Below, piece after piece: positions 36,719 through 45,776 of a stretch of 64,000 bases of DNA (its first letter is position 1; each line of letters begins with the position of its first letter). The position numbers were made by a program, and so were the translations under genes. This stretch comes from Burhinus oedicnemus (Eukaryota > Chordata > Aves > Charadriiformes > Burhinidae): positions 837,977-901,976 of the forward strand of contig VFFE01009068.1 in the NCBI GenBank assembly GCA_008921705.1, read 5' to 3'. The notes below the pieces were generated by a model. It worked only from the letters and a program-made list of their open reading frames with translations. It made no database searches and was not told where the DNA came from.

Positions 36719-37485
36719 CTTTGAAGTTAATACTTGTTTTAAGTGTTGTAAGCTGCCTTCACCTTTCCATTCCCTAGTAAGGTTCACGGGAAGCCAAACT
36801 TCAGACCGACATCGAATAGGCATTATATAAGTAAGGCTGAGAGCCGTTCTATTATTATAAGTAAGACAGCTAGCGTATAAGAGTTGCGATACACTAACAC
36901 AGAATGAATGATTACACTTAGTGATACTAATGTTAGATTATGCTACAAATGCATAAGAATATGAAGTACAGATCATTGTAGACTGTATAGAGGCATTGCT
37001 CAAATGTAATGAAAACCGGTGATATTAAGAGCTATTATAATTGCCATGGGCAATGCAGTGCTCAGTTAGAGGGAGAGAGATTCTCCAAATCCCTAAGTGT
37101 GTAAAAGATATAGATCCATTATACATACCCTGATATACTGGCCTAGATATTCCCCCATTGTGCCAAACTACCAGAATAGTGGAGGGTTCATCACATGGGC
37201 CCAGTATATATTACCTTGTACCAAGTGTTTGCACATCAGATTCCACCAGACTACCATCTTTAACTTAGAGTTGGCTGAGATAATAGCCCGGTACGCTAAG
37301 AAGGTGTTAACAGGATTTGGCTCTGCTCCCTCTTGGAGCACTGTAGCACTTGCAGAGGCATCTAACGCCTTCAAATCACCAGGGGTGATGTCCTGAGCTT
37401 CATGCCTTCTCTTCATCAGCTTTTTCCAAATCCGGAGGTTGTTCGTCTGTGGTATCAGGTTGCTCATGGTTTTCTTCCAGCTCAT
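36719..37485 (-). pseudogene. env: env leader and shortened surface (SU) subunit remnant
   Basis: A start at 37,485 overlaps the end of pol, as in betaretroviruses. The first frame (to a TAG at 37,168-37,170) holds a basic leader, with MKRRHEAQ, a weak hydrophobic stretch and YWAHVMNPPLFW. Reading then continues in another frame to the SU/TM junction, with TAA codons at 37,025-37,027 and 36,938-36,940. That part has several N-x-S/T sites (NGS, NAS, NIS, NRT, NLT) and a conserved-looking end with SEVWLPVNLT. From YWAH to the junction there is room for only about 175 codons, roughly half of what I would expect for a class II SU, so an internal deletion at or near 37,170 is likely. Confidence 0.7.
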
Positions 37486-38424
37486 GATATGGCTTCACGT
37501 GTCACGCAGGAAGCCACTGAGGACCTGAAGGCAATAAAACACAAGCATACCCCTTCCCCCAAGTTATCAGTTCCACAGGCCTTTTCCAAGTATTATAATC
37601 TGGCAGGTCACGAAACCAAACCTTGGGGTGGTGGCGACATCATGCACCTGTAAGATAATGTCTTTCTTTTGCTGTAGCTGCTAAGTGATCTACTGAGTGA
37701 TTTAAAAAATTGAGTGTATAAATGGCATTATCTAATTGTTCCTGAGCAGTCATATTCCCCCTTCTTTGTTTTTCAAGCATGTTTTTTAAGTTCTTATGTG
37801 CACATTCAACAATTGCTTGCCCTGTAGGAGAATGTGGGATACCAAACACATGATCTGTTCCTCAATTTTGTAGAAACAACTTAATGCCATGTGATTGATA
37901 CGCAGGTCCATTATCAGTTTTTATAAGTTTTGGAACCCCTAGGATAGCAAAGCAACGTGTCCAATGTCATTTAATATCTTTTGCCTTCTCTCCAGCCAAG
38001 GCTGTGCATACTAAAAACCCAGAGAAAGTATCAGTTGTGACATGCACATAACATTGCCTCCCAAATGCAGGGATGTGCATCACATCAGTTTGTGAGATTT
38101 CGTTCGGTCCTAAACCACGAACATTTAACCTGTTTCCCAAAGGGGTTAAAGTGAGTCGCTGACAGCGCACGCACGAATGATGTCTGGCTTGCTGCGAGGT
38201 CAGCTCAAATTCTTTCTCCAAGGTTAATGCATTTTGATGAAAGAAATTATGTGATAAGCGAGCTGTCTCAAACCTTCTAGTTAACAAGGCTACTAATGTT
38301 AATGCATCTGCTCTTGCGTTTCCTTCTGCCAAAGGTCCTGGTAACTGTGTATGTGAGCGTATGTGCATAAAAAACAAAGAATGCTCACGCTTCATCAAAA
38401 CTTCATATAATCTTAACAGTAATT
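37400..38424 (-). pseudogene. pol: pol: RNase H end and integrase
   Basis: After a frameshift near 38,425 one frame carries the end of RNase H (HIRSHTQLPGPLAEGNARAD). It continues with an N-terminal HHCC zinc-binding domain (HNFFHQ ... HHSCVRCQ) and the DDE catalytic core: first Asp in ISQTDVMHI, second in IKTDNGPAY, Glu in SPTGQAIVE. The C-terminal domain follows, with KVWFRDLP and VELITWGKG. The enzyme would join viral DNA ends to host DNA. The three catalytic acids remain, but four TGA codons interrupt it: 37,967-37,969, 37,862-37,864, 37,640-37,642 and 37,502-37,504. The frame ends at 37,400, overlapping the env start. All four stops lie in the same otherwise open frame. Confidence 0.9.
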
Positions 38425-38997
38425 TAAATAACTATTATCAACTTCCTTTAGCAGTGATCTTTCAAGCCATTGTACTATTCCGACAACATAATAAGAATCA
38501 GCAACAATATTTAAATCTTATTGTGGAAAGAGCTCCAAAGCGTGTAAGGCAGCTGCGAGTTCGACAAGCTGCGTAGAGCCTATTTGTGTAGTAACAAAAT
38601 CGCACCATTTCATATCTTCCTTCCATGTTACAGCAGCTTTGCTAGTTTTCCCAGAGCCGTCAATAAAGACGGTACGTGCCTTAGGTAAAGGAGTCATGCA
38701 GACTATAGACTGACTTGAAAGTGGAATATGCTCTAGTACCTGAAAAAGTTTATGATGGGGATTGGAAAACAGAATTTTGTTCATATAACCTGCCAAAGCC
38801 GCTTGCAATTGAATTGATTCCCTGAATAATGCTTGGAAGGTATCAGAGGTCATGGGTACCGTAATAAAATCAGGGTCTCTACCACATAAGTGCTGAAAGC
38901 AAACCTGAGATTTTTCAGTAACTGCAATTATCAATTCTACCCGAGTAGTTACTGTTTTCTTTGGGGGGTGTGACAAAAATATCCATTCTAATATGAT
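38425..38997 (-). pseudogene. pol: pol: connection end and RNase H domain
   Basis: Same frame as the RT upstream, resuming after a TGA at 38,998-39,000 with the connection subdomain (IILEWIF, then LSHPPKKTVTTRVELI). RNase H catalytic acids are visible: Asp in FIDGSGK, Glu in TQLVELAAAL, Asp in NIVADSYYVV. It would degrade the RNA strand of RNA/DNA hybrids during reverse transcription. A TAA at 38,518-38,520 separates the second and third acids, and a frameshift near 38,425 moves the last part of the domain into the integrase frame. Confidence 0.9.
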
Positions 38998-40104
38998 TCA
39001 TTTATTACTCAGAGTATCGAATTGTCCAATTAACCCAAGTGGCTGAAATGGATTATTGATTATATATAATCTGAGTGGTAAAGTGAGCATTACACGATGT
39101 GCAAATCCTACTTCCACTTTACGTAGAACCATATGTAACTCCTTTTCTGCAGCATCACTTAACTCCCGAGGAGAATCGAGTCTAGCATCTCCTTTCAGAG
39201 TGTCAAAAAGATTTTTTAATTCATGTGTGGCGATGCCTAATAGAGGCCGTACCCAATTAATGCAACCAAGTACTTTTTGAGCATCATGCAGGGTTCTAAT
39301 ACTCATAGCGAGACGCAATTTTTGTGGTTGAATTATTTGATTGAATAAAGTCCAGCCAAGATATTTCCAAGGCTCCTGATGTTGTACCTTCTCTGGTGCC
39401 ACCTGCAGCCCTGATAATTCTAAGTTATTCAGTAAATGCTGCAAGGTTTGGTGTAATGTTAGTGAATCTGCAGCAGCAAGCAGAATATTATCCATGTAAT
39501 GACAGATACATGCCTTAGGAAATTGCTTTCTTGTTGGTTCTATTGCTGCTGAGACTGCAATTTGACAAATGGTGGGACTGTTCATCATACCTTGAGGTAA
39601 AACAGTCCACTGATAAGGTTTCATTGGTGCTTGATTATTTATACTGGGCAGAGAAAATGCAAAATGCATGCAGTCATCTGGATGAAGGGGAATTGTAAAG
39701 AAACAATCCTTTAAATCAATCACATACAATGGCCAATCAGCAGGGATCATAGTGGGATTTGGAACTCCAGGCTGTATCGCACCCATAGGTTGCATAACTG
39801 CGTTAATTGCTCGGAGATCTTGCAACCGTCTCCATTTTCCTGATTTTTTTGGAATCACAAAGATAGGAGTATTCCATGGGCTTGTGGAGGGAGCTATATG
39901 TCCAGCTTTAAGCTGTTCTTCAACTAATTTCTCAGCTTGTTGCAATTTTTCCCCTTTTAGGGGCCACTGGTCAAACCAAACAGGACTTGAGGTAAGCCAA
40001 GTCAGTTTGAGCAGGGGCATACGGACTGTGGACCCATAGCTAAATTTGTAGCCATTGCTGCAGTTAAGGACATTTGCCACTGAGCAAGCGGATCTCTTCC
40101 CCAT
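38998..40104 (-). pseudogene. pol: pol: reverse transcriptase with YMDN catalytic box
   Basis: A 368-codon open frame with the retroviral RT order: WPLKGEKL and KLVEEQLKAGHI; PWNTPIFVIPKKSGKWRRLQ; DLKDCFFTIPLHPDD with the first catalytic Asp; LPQGMMNSPTICQ; then the catalytic box CHYMDNILLA, and PWKYLGW in the primer grip. The usual YMDD box reads YMDN: codon AAT at 39,487-39,489, replacing the third catalytic Asp. This should abolish polymerase activity. The frame is entered by -1 frameshift from the protease frame at 40,041-40,047; the ATG-like start at 40,104 is not meaningful. It ends at a TGA (38,998-39,000) beyond which homology continues in frame. Confidence 0.95.
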
Positions 40105-40895
40105 AAATTACACAGAACTGGCATAATATAAGGACGCAAGGTTGCTGTCCTTCCTTCAGGCCCTGTGACTACTAATGTTGGGAGGCTCTGCAGCAATGTC
40201 TGAACGCCGCTGACACCTGAAACTGTAGCAAAGGCAGGCATTACAGGCCAGGTTTTTGGCCATTCTTTGTGTGAAATAATGGAAATGTTGGCTCCTGTGT
40301 CTAGGAGTCCGGTAAAAGTATGATCTTTAATTTTTAATGTTAACAATGATTGCTGTAATGCTACCTTTTGTGCCCATAGAATTTTTGGCACTCCAGTACT
40401 GCCAAATCCTTTTTCTCCCCTTTGAATATTCAAGGCATTTGGAACAAAATAAGGAAGTAATATTAATTGTGCAATATGATCCCCTTTGGAAATGCTGCAT
40501 GGAGGATGTAATGTCCAGACCATAACTTTTAGCTCCCCTAAATAATCAGAATCAATCACTCCAGGTAGTACAAAAAGACCCATTTTCAATACTGAAGACC
40601 GTCCTAATATAAGGCCACAATAACCTGAGGGTAAAGGTCTGTATGCATTAGTTCCAATAAAAACAACCTTGGTATTTAAAATGGTTGTATTGGTGGATGC
40701 AGCCAGGCCCAGTCCTGCGCTACCTTGGGTGCTTGCTGATAAATCAGTAATGTTGTGTTGCGGGGTACAAGAGCTTAATTGAGACTGCAACTGCAAATGG
40801 GTGGGGTCCAGATGTGTGCAGGAGAGACCCTGTTGGTTTGAGGGGTGCCGGGTCTCACACCCCGCTTGAAGTCTCCCGACAACAGTCTGCCTTGA
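40002..40895 (-). CDS. pro: dUTPase-protease (pro) frame, open
   Basis: A frame open from 40,895, expressed in this virus group by frameshift from gag rather than from its own start. The N-terminal dUTPase, which hydrolyses dUTP to limit uracil incorporation, shows all five family motifs: SAGLGLAAS; LILGRSS; GVIDSDYLGELKV with the catalytic Asp; ISKGDHIAQLIL; RGEKGFGSTG. A retroviral aspartic protease follows, with active site FTGLLDTGANISII and the C-terminal NLWGRDPLAQW. This is the only major coding segment of the provirus with no stop or frameshift. No canonical slippery heptamer was found in the gag/pro overlap (40,775-40,895), so how it was translated is unclear. It overlaps pol by about 100 bp. 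Confidence 0.9.
   Translation of the reverse strand, partial: SRQTVVGRLQAGCETRHPSNQQGLSCTHLDPTHLQLQSQLSSCTPQHNITDLSASTQGSAGLGLAASTNTTILNTKVVFIGTNAYRPLPSGYCGLILGRSSVLKMGLFVLPGVIDSDYLGELKVMVWTLHPPCSISKGDHIAQLILLPYFVPNALNIQRGEKGFGSTGVPKILWAQKVALQQSLLTLKIKDHTFTGLLDTGANISIISHKEWPKTWPVMPAFATVSGVSGVQTLLQSLPTLVVTGPEGRTATLRPYIMPVLCNLWGRDPLAQWQMSLTAAMATNLAMGPQSVCPCSN
40041..40047 (-). promoter_or_regulatory. pro/pol -1 ribosomal frameshift heptamer
   Basis: AAATTTA on the minus strand, in phase as A AAT TTA in the protease frame, fits the X XXY YYZ slippery pattern. It lies within the pro/pol overlap, and a -1 slip leads into the pol frame. A downstream pseudoknot was not modelled. Confidence 0.8.
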
Positions 40896-42472
40896 TTATC
40901 AAATCTAAATCGGCACTGACTGCCCCAATGACATCCCTTTTTACAGCGGGGGCATAGCATTGGAGGTTTCTTTGTTTCCTCCTTTTCTGTTTCTGGTAGG
41001 GCAGTGTTTTCGAATATGTCCTTCTTGATTACACTGAAAGCATTTCACTTTTTCTGCAGGGTTATTAACAGAGAGGTGCTGAGCTAAAGCCACTGCTAAC
41101 ATATTAGCTTTATGCTCCTCTGAACCCACATCTTGACATGCTTTTATGTAATCTACAATTGTTCGTGCTGAGCCTCTTACCGATGAGAGGGCTTTCTTAC
41201 AATCAGAATTAGCATTCTCATATGCTAGTTGGAAAACTAATATATTCGCTGCTTCCTCATGTTCTACTTGTCTGTTAACAGATGTCTGTAGCCGATTGAT
41301 AAAATTTATATATGGCTCATGGGGACCCTGTCGGATAGCGGCAAAAGGAGAGGTTTGATGACCTGTTTCTGGGCCTTTTTGTAATGCTTTTAGAGTTAGT
41401 TCTGTAGCCTGTTGTAGTGCATTTCTTGGCAATCCTACTTGAGCCTGGGGCGTTAAGTATTGCCCTTTCCTAACAGTTCTGCCATACCCACATTCACTGC
41501 ATTGGTAATATTATCCATTGTTTGCACTGTGACAAGATCTCTGTTTTCAGCCTGCCAGACTGAATACTGAGCAGCTGTTAGAATAGTTTTTAATAAGGCT
41601 TTCCAATCATACGGAGTCATGGTGAAACTTTCTCCAATGGCTGTTAACAGGCTTATTGTATAAGTACTTTGCAAACCGTAACCTTGGACCACTTTCCGTA
41701 CTTCTTTAATCATTTCACGTTGCATGTGTTCATATTGAGGAGGCCGATTGGGACGATATAATACAGGCATTGCCATTAACATGGATGCATCTCTCCGTTT
41801 CATAGCCTCCTTACGGCAGGAATCAATTAGTGTACAAGGCTCTTGCGGTGCACTGGGGGTTAAATCATTAGCAAAATCTATAAGTGGTGCTTCCCTCATT
41901 GCCTGTATACACGGTAAAGAACATCCTGGTGGCGCACTAGGCGCTGTTGGGGTGAGGGGGGGCACAAGAGGCTTTTTCTCTGTCCACGACATGATAGACG
42001 GTGCCGTGGCAGCCCTAGCTTGAATAGGAGTTAAAGGTGGATATAAATTAGGTTACTTATCAGGATTTACAAGACCAGGCTCAAAAGGATCTGACTCTGA
42101 CTCCCTCAAGGAATATACTTCATCATAAACAGAATCATTGTTTGAAACATCGACAGGCACCACCGTTTTAGATTGCAAAATTTCCTCTGTGGGTTGCAGC
42201 GCCTTAAGGGCAGTAAACACCGTTTTCCATGTTATTATTACTTCATCAGATACCTCAAACTCTAACTCCTTTTTCGTTTGTAATTCTTCCCCTACTTTTG
42301 CCCAAATTTGACTATCACAGGTCCCCATGGTAGGGAACCAATTACAATGCGTTTTAATCCATACAAGCAAAGCAGCTAGCTTTACTGGTGTCACCTTAAA
42401 TCCTTGTTCCTTTAAAATATGTTGCAACACTCCTATATACAATTTATGCTCTTGAGAAGCTGTTTGACCCAT
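40775..42472 (-). pseudogene. gag: gag polyprotein remnant
   Basis: The ATG at 42,472 begins MGQTAS, a myristoylation-type matrix N-terminus. After the matrix there are two PSAP late-domain motifs (in TAPSAPPG and TPSAPQEP), then capsid with the major homology region (IRQGPHEPYINFINRL). Two CCHC knuckles follow: CFQCNQEGHIRKHC (41,001-41,042) and CPRCKKGCHWGSQC (40,913-40,954). It would build the virion core and bind RNA. Breaks: a TAA at 42,053-42,055 after the matrix with the same frame open beyond it; a frameshift near 41,455-41,470; and a compensating frameshift between about 41,000 and 40,960, so only the capsid C-terminal half and first knuckle are out of the original frame. The frame ends at 40,775. 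Confidence 0.92.
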
Positions 42473-42489
42473 ATTACTGCAGGCGCGTT

Positions 42490-42495
42490 ACTTAC
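42490..42495 (-). promoter_or_regulatory. candidate 5' splice donor in the leader
   Basis: GTAAGT (in CGAGTAAGTAAC, minus strand) lies between the primer binding site and the gag ATG, where retroviruses place the donor used to make spliced env mRNA. Confidence 0.65.
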
Positions 42496-42577
42496 TCGTT
42501 CAATGAGAAGAACTGTTGCGCCCGTTCCCGTCTCCATCTCGTTCATCTGCGGAGCTGCCACCGGATTTATAAAAGTT

Positions 42578-42595
42578 CCCGCTGTTTGGGTGCCA
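42578..42595 (-). promoter_or_regulatory. primer binding site, Lys3-like
   Basis: TGGCACCCAAACAGCGGG begins two bases after the CA end of the 5' LTR. By eye it matches the complement of the tRNA-Lys3 3' end at 13 of 18 positions without gaps, better than the Trp-type site used by avian alpharetroviruses. The differences may be decay or a different Lys isoacceptor. Confidence 0.8.
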
Positions 42596-42597
42596 TT

Positions 42598-42974
42598 TGC
42601 GGTGGGCTGATTAACACGGACCCAGTGTGGTGTACTAAATCCAACTTTGTTCACGCGAGCTGCTGTTATATAGCTACAGATACAGATATGGATCTCAACT
42701 AAGCAGACAAACAGGGTGTTCACGTACTTTGCTTTTTCTGTTTCCCATACATCCAGCATGTCCCGGTGTTCCAGGACATGAACATCCAACCACGCACAAT
42801 CAGTGTTCTGATTATGTTTTTTTCACATGCACCCACACACAGCTGTGTACTTTTGAACCCCTGTTATGGTCTGGCTGAGATCCAGTTCTACTTCTTTATC
42901 TATGTCCTTCTTCACTGCTTCTCAGGCCCGTTGGCGAGGCTGCTATCTGCCTTGCATTCCAAGGTGCCGCTATA
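42598..42974 (-). repeat. provirus 5' LTR
   Basis: A 377-bp LTR ending CCGCA next to the primer binding site. A TATA box TATATAAC lies at 42,665-42,672 on the minus strand. The expected terminal TG has become TA (TATAGCGG). The outer end abuts CR1 sequence. Confidence 0.95.
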
Positions 42975-43082
42975 TTGAGGAACCAGGTCTAGTGAGAGGT
43001 GTCCCTGCCCATGGCAGATGGATTGGAACTAGATGATCTTTAAGGTCCCTTCCAGCCTAAACCATTCTATGATTCTATGATT
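42975..43082 (+). mobile_element. CR1 3' end interrupted by the provirus
   Basis: The terminal about 108 bp of a CR1 LINE: GGTGTCCCTGCCCATGGCAG, then GATGATCTTTAAGGTCCC, and finally the octamer tail ATTCTATGATTCTATGA. Its upstream part should lie on the far side of the provirus, at 35.6 kb, but there the sequence is an ERVL-like LTR and an assembly gap. Confidence 0.9.
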
Positions 43083-45716
43083 AGAGCGCTGGGAGGGAGG
43101 GCTGTACAGGCTGTTCAGGAAGGATAGGCAAGGCAGGAGAGGTGGTCGTGTCTCAACACATATAAGGGAGATGTTTGATTGCACAGCCCTTATAGTTAGT
43201 AATTATGTGGTTGAGAGCCTCTGGGTAAGGATTAGGGGGATGGAAAACAAAAGAGATGTCGTAGTGGGTGTCTACTACTGATCATCCAGCCAGGATGTAA
43301 GCACTGATGAGTTATTCTATAGGCAATTAAGAGAAATTCTGGGATCAGTTGCCCTTGTTCTTATGGGAGGTTTCAACTTCCCAAACATCCACTGGGAATA
43401 TCATACTGCTGTGACAAGCAGGTCTTGGAAATTCTTTAGTTTTGTAGGAGATAACTTCTTGTCACATGTTCTCAGTGAGCCAACTAGGAAAGATGCTCTC
43501 CTAGGCTTGCTATTGGTGAATAGAGAAGGACTCATGGGGGATGTGATGGTAGGTGGCTGTGTTGGTCACAGTGATCATGAAATGGTTGAGTTTAAAACTT
43601 TCAGTGTAATAAGAAAAAAGGACAGCAGAGTTGCTATCCTGGACTTCAGGAGAGCAACCTTTAAGCTGTTCAGGGAGCTATTTAGCAGAGTACCCTGGGA
43701 ATCTGCTTTTCAGGGCTTAAGAGTCCATGAGTGCTGGTCATTCTTTAAGAACCACCTTTTAGAAGCACAGGAGTAAGCAATGCCGCTGTATCATAAGTCA
43801 AGCAAGCAGGTCAGAAGACCAGCTTGGCTGAACAGGGAACTCCTCATAGAGCTCAGGAGGAAAAAGAAATTGTATGATCTCTGGAAGCGAGGTCAGGCTT
43901 TGCAGAAAGATTACAGAGCTGTGATTTGTTTATGCAGGGAGAAGACACGAAAGACCAAAGCTCAATTAGAGTTGAAACTAGCCAGTGTTGTTTCGGATAA
44001 CAAGAAGGGCTTTTTTAACTATGTTAGTAGCAAGAGGAGGTCTAAAGAAAACATTGGACCAATACGTGTTGAAGATGGCCATCTGACAAATAGGTATGAA
44101 GAAAAAGCGGACGCATTCAATGCCTTTTTTGCCTCAGTCTTTAATAATACTTATAGACCTTGGCGTGCTCAGTCCCCTGAGTCAGAGGACCACAAGTGTG
44201 GGAACTATGACTTTCCATTTGTGGAAACTGGAACTGTAAGGGATCAGCTGTATCAGCTGAATGTTCACAAGTCCATTGGGCCTGATAGGGTTCATCCCAG
44301 AATTCTGATGGAGCTAGTGGGTGTTATGGCAGGACCCTTCTCGATCATCTGCCAAAGGTCTTGGGAGTCTGGGGAGGTCCCTGCTGACTGGAAGTTAACC
44401 AGTGTTATTCCAATCTCCAAAAAGGGTGTGAGGGAAGACCAAGGGACCTACAGACCTGTTAGTCTAACCTCAGTTCCTGGAAAAATTACGGAGAAGATTA
44501 TACTGGGTACTAATTAAAGGCATTTAAAAAATAATGCAATCATCAGGCACAGTCAACATAGGTTCACAATAGGAAAGTCCTGTTTAACTAATTTGATATC
44601 CTTCTATGATAAGGTCACCCATCTAGTGGATGAAGGAAAGGCGGTGGATGTAGTTTCTCTGGATTTTAGCAAGGCTTTTAATACTGTCCCTCACAGCATC
44701 TTTCTGAACAAGTTGTCCAACTGTGGGATAAGTGTGTTTATGGTGTACTGGGTGAAGAACTGGCTGAAAGCCAGAGCTCAAAGGGTTGTAGTTAATGGGG
44801 CTACATCTGACTGGCGACCAGTCACCAGCAGTGTTCCTCAGGGTTCAATTCTAGGGCCAGTTCTGTTCAATGTTTTTATCAACAATCTGGATGCAGGAGT
44901 TGAATGCACCATTAGCAAGTTTGCTGATAATACCAAACTGGGAGGTTATATTGACTCTCTTGAGGGACATGAGGTGTTGCAGAGCAATACAGATAGATTG
45001 GAGCATTGGGCTATGACTAATGGCATGAAATTTAACAAGATGAAATGCTGGATTCTGCACCTAGGACGGAGTAAAGCCAGGTACAAGTATAAATTGGTAG
45101 AGGAGTGGCTGGAGAGAGCCCTGCAGAAAGGGATCTGGGGCTGCTGGTCAACAGCAGGCTCAATATGAGTCAGCAGTGTGCCCTGGCAGCCAAGGCCAAA
45201 CCAAAACCTGGGGTTCAACAAAGACAGTATAAGCAGCCAGTCAAAAGAGATGATTATCCCACTGTACTCAGTGTTGATGTGGCCTCCCCTTGAGTATTGT
45301 GTGCAGTTCTGGGTCCTACAATTTAAGAAGGATGTGAAGGTCCTTGAACGCATCCAGAGGAGGGCAACAAAGCTGGTGAAAGGGCTGGAAGGAATGTCCT
45401 ATGAGGACTAGCTAAGGACTTTGGGCTTGTCCAGTTTGGAGAAAAGGAGGCTGAGGGGCGACCTCGGTGCTCTTTACAGCCTCCTGAGGAGGGGAAGTGG
45501 AGAGGGAGGTGCTCATCTCTTCTCCCTGGAATCCAGTGATAGGATGCATGGGAGTGGTTTAAAGCTGCACCAGGGGAGGTTTAGACTGGAACTTAGGAAG
45601 CATTTCTTTACTGAGAGGCACCCTTAATAACACACTTTAACTTTTGGTCAGCCCTGAAGTGGTCAGGCAGTTGAACTGGATGATCACTGTAGGTCCCTTC
45701 CAACTGAAATAGTCAG
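43083..45716 (+). pseudogene. CR1 LINE ORF2, 5'-truncated, long but broken
   Basis: About 2.6 kb of CR1 ORF2, the endonuclease-reverse transcriptase that copies CR1 RNA at a nicked target. It starts within the endonuclease (VLMGGFNFPNIHW, then GHSDHEMVEF) and proceeds through the RT: DRVHPRILMEL; YRPVSLTSVPGK; VSLDFSKAFNTVPH; SSVPQGSILGPVLFN; and the catalytic box KFADNTKLGG, where the second Asp of FADD is Asn (codon AAT 44,929-44,931). One frame stays open from 43,279 to 45,168 apart from two in-frame stops (43,774-43,776 and 44,515-44,517), with a further stop just upstream. Later segments ([29 protein letters not shown]) are spread over other frames. The 3' end runs into a CCTCT array. 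Confidence 0.92.
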
Positions 45717-45776
45717 CCTCTCCTCTCCTCTCCTCTCCTCTCCTCTCCTCTCCTCTCCTCTCCTCTCCTCTCCTCT
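45717..45776 (+). repeat. perfect (CCTCT)12 microsatellite at the CR1 tail
   Basis: Sixty bases of uninterrupted pentamer directly follow the CR1 3' end (TAGTCAGCCTC...), in the place where the other two CR1 3' ends in this window have ATTCTATG octamers. Strand asymmetry is complete: pyrimidine only on the plus strand. Confidence 0.95.

Larger units (their letters stand above)
35667..42974 (-). mobile_element. class II (betaretrovirus-like) endogenous provirus
   Basis: A 7.3-kb provirus on the minus strand in the order LTR, primer binding site, splice donor, gag, dUTPase-protease, RT-RNase H-integrase, env, polypurine tract, LTR. Class II affinity is supported by two CCHC knuckles in gag, a dUTPase fused in the protease frame, a -1 frameshift layout for pro/pol, and a Lys-type primer binding site. 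The LTRs differ at 4 of 374 compared positions. Gag, pol and env all carry stops and frameshifts, so the copy cannot be autonomous. It is inserted in the 3' end of a CR1 element on the right; the left flank is hidden by an assembly gap, so the target duplication cannot be tested. Confidence 0.95.
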
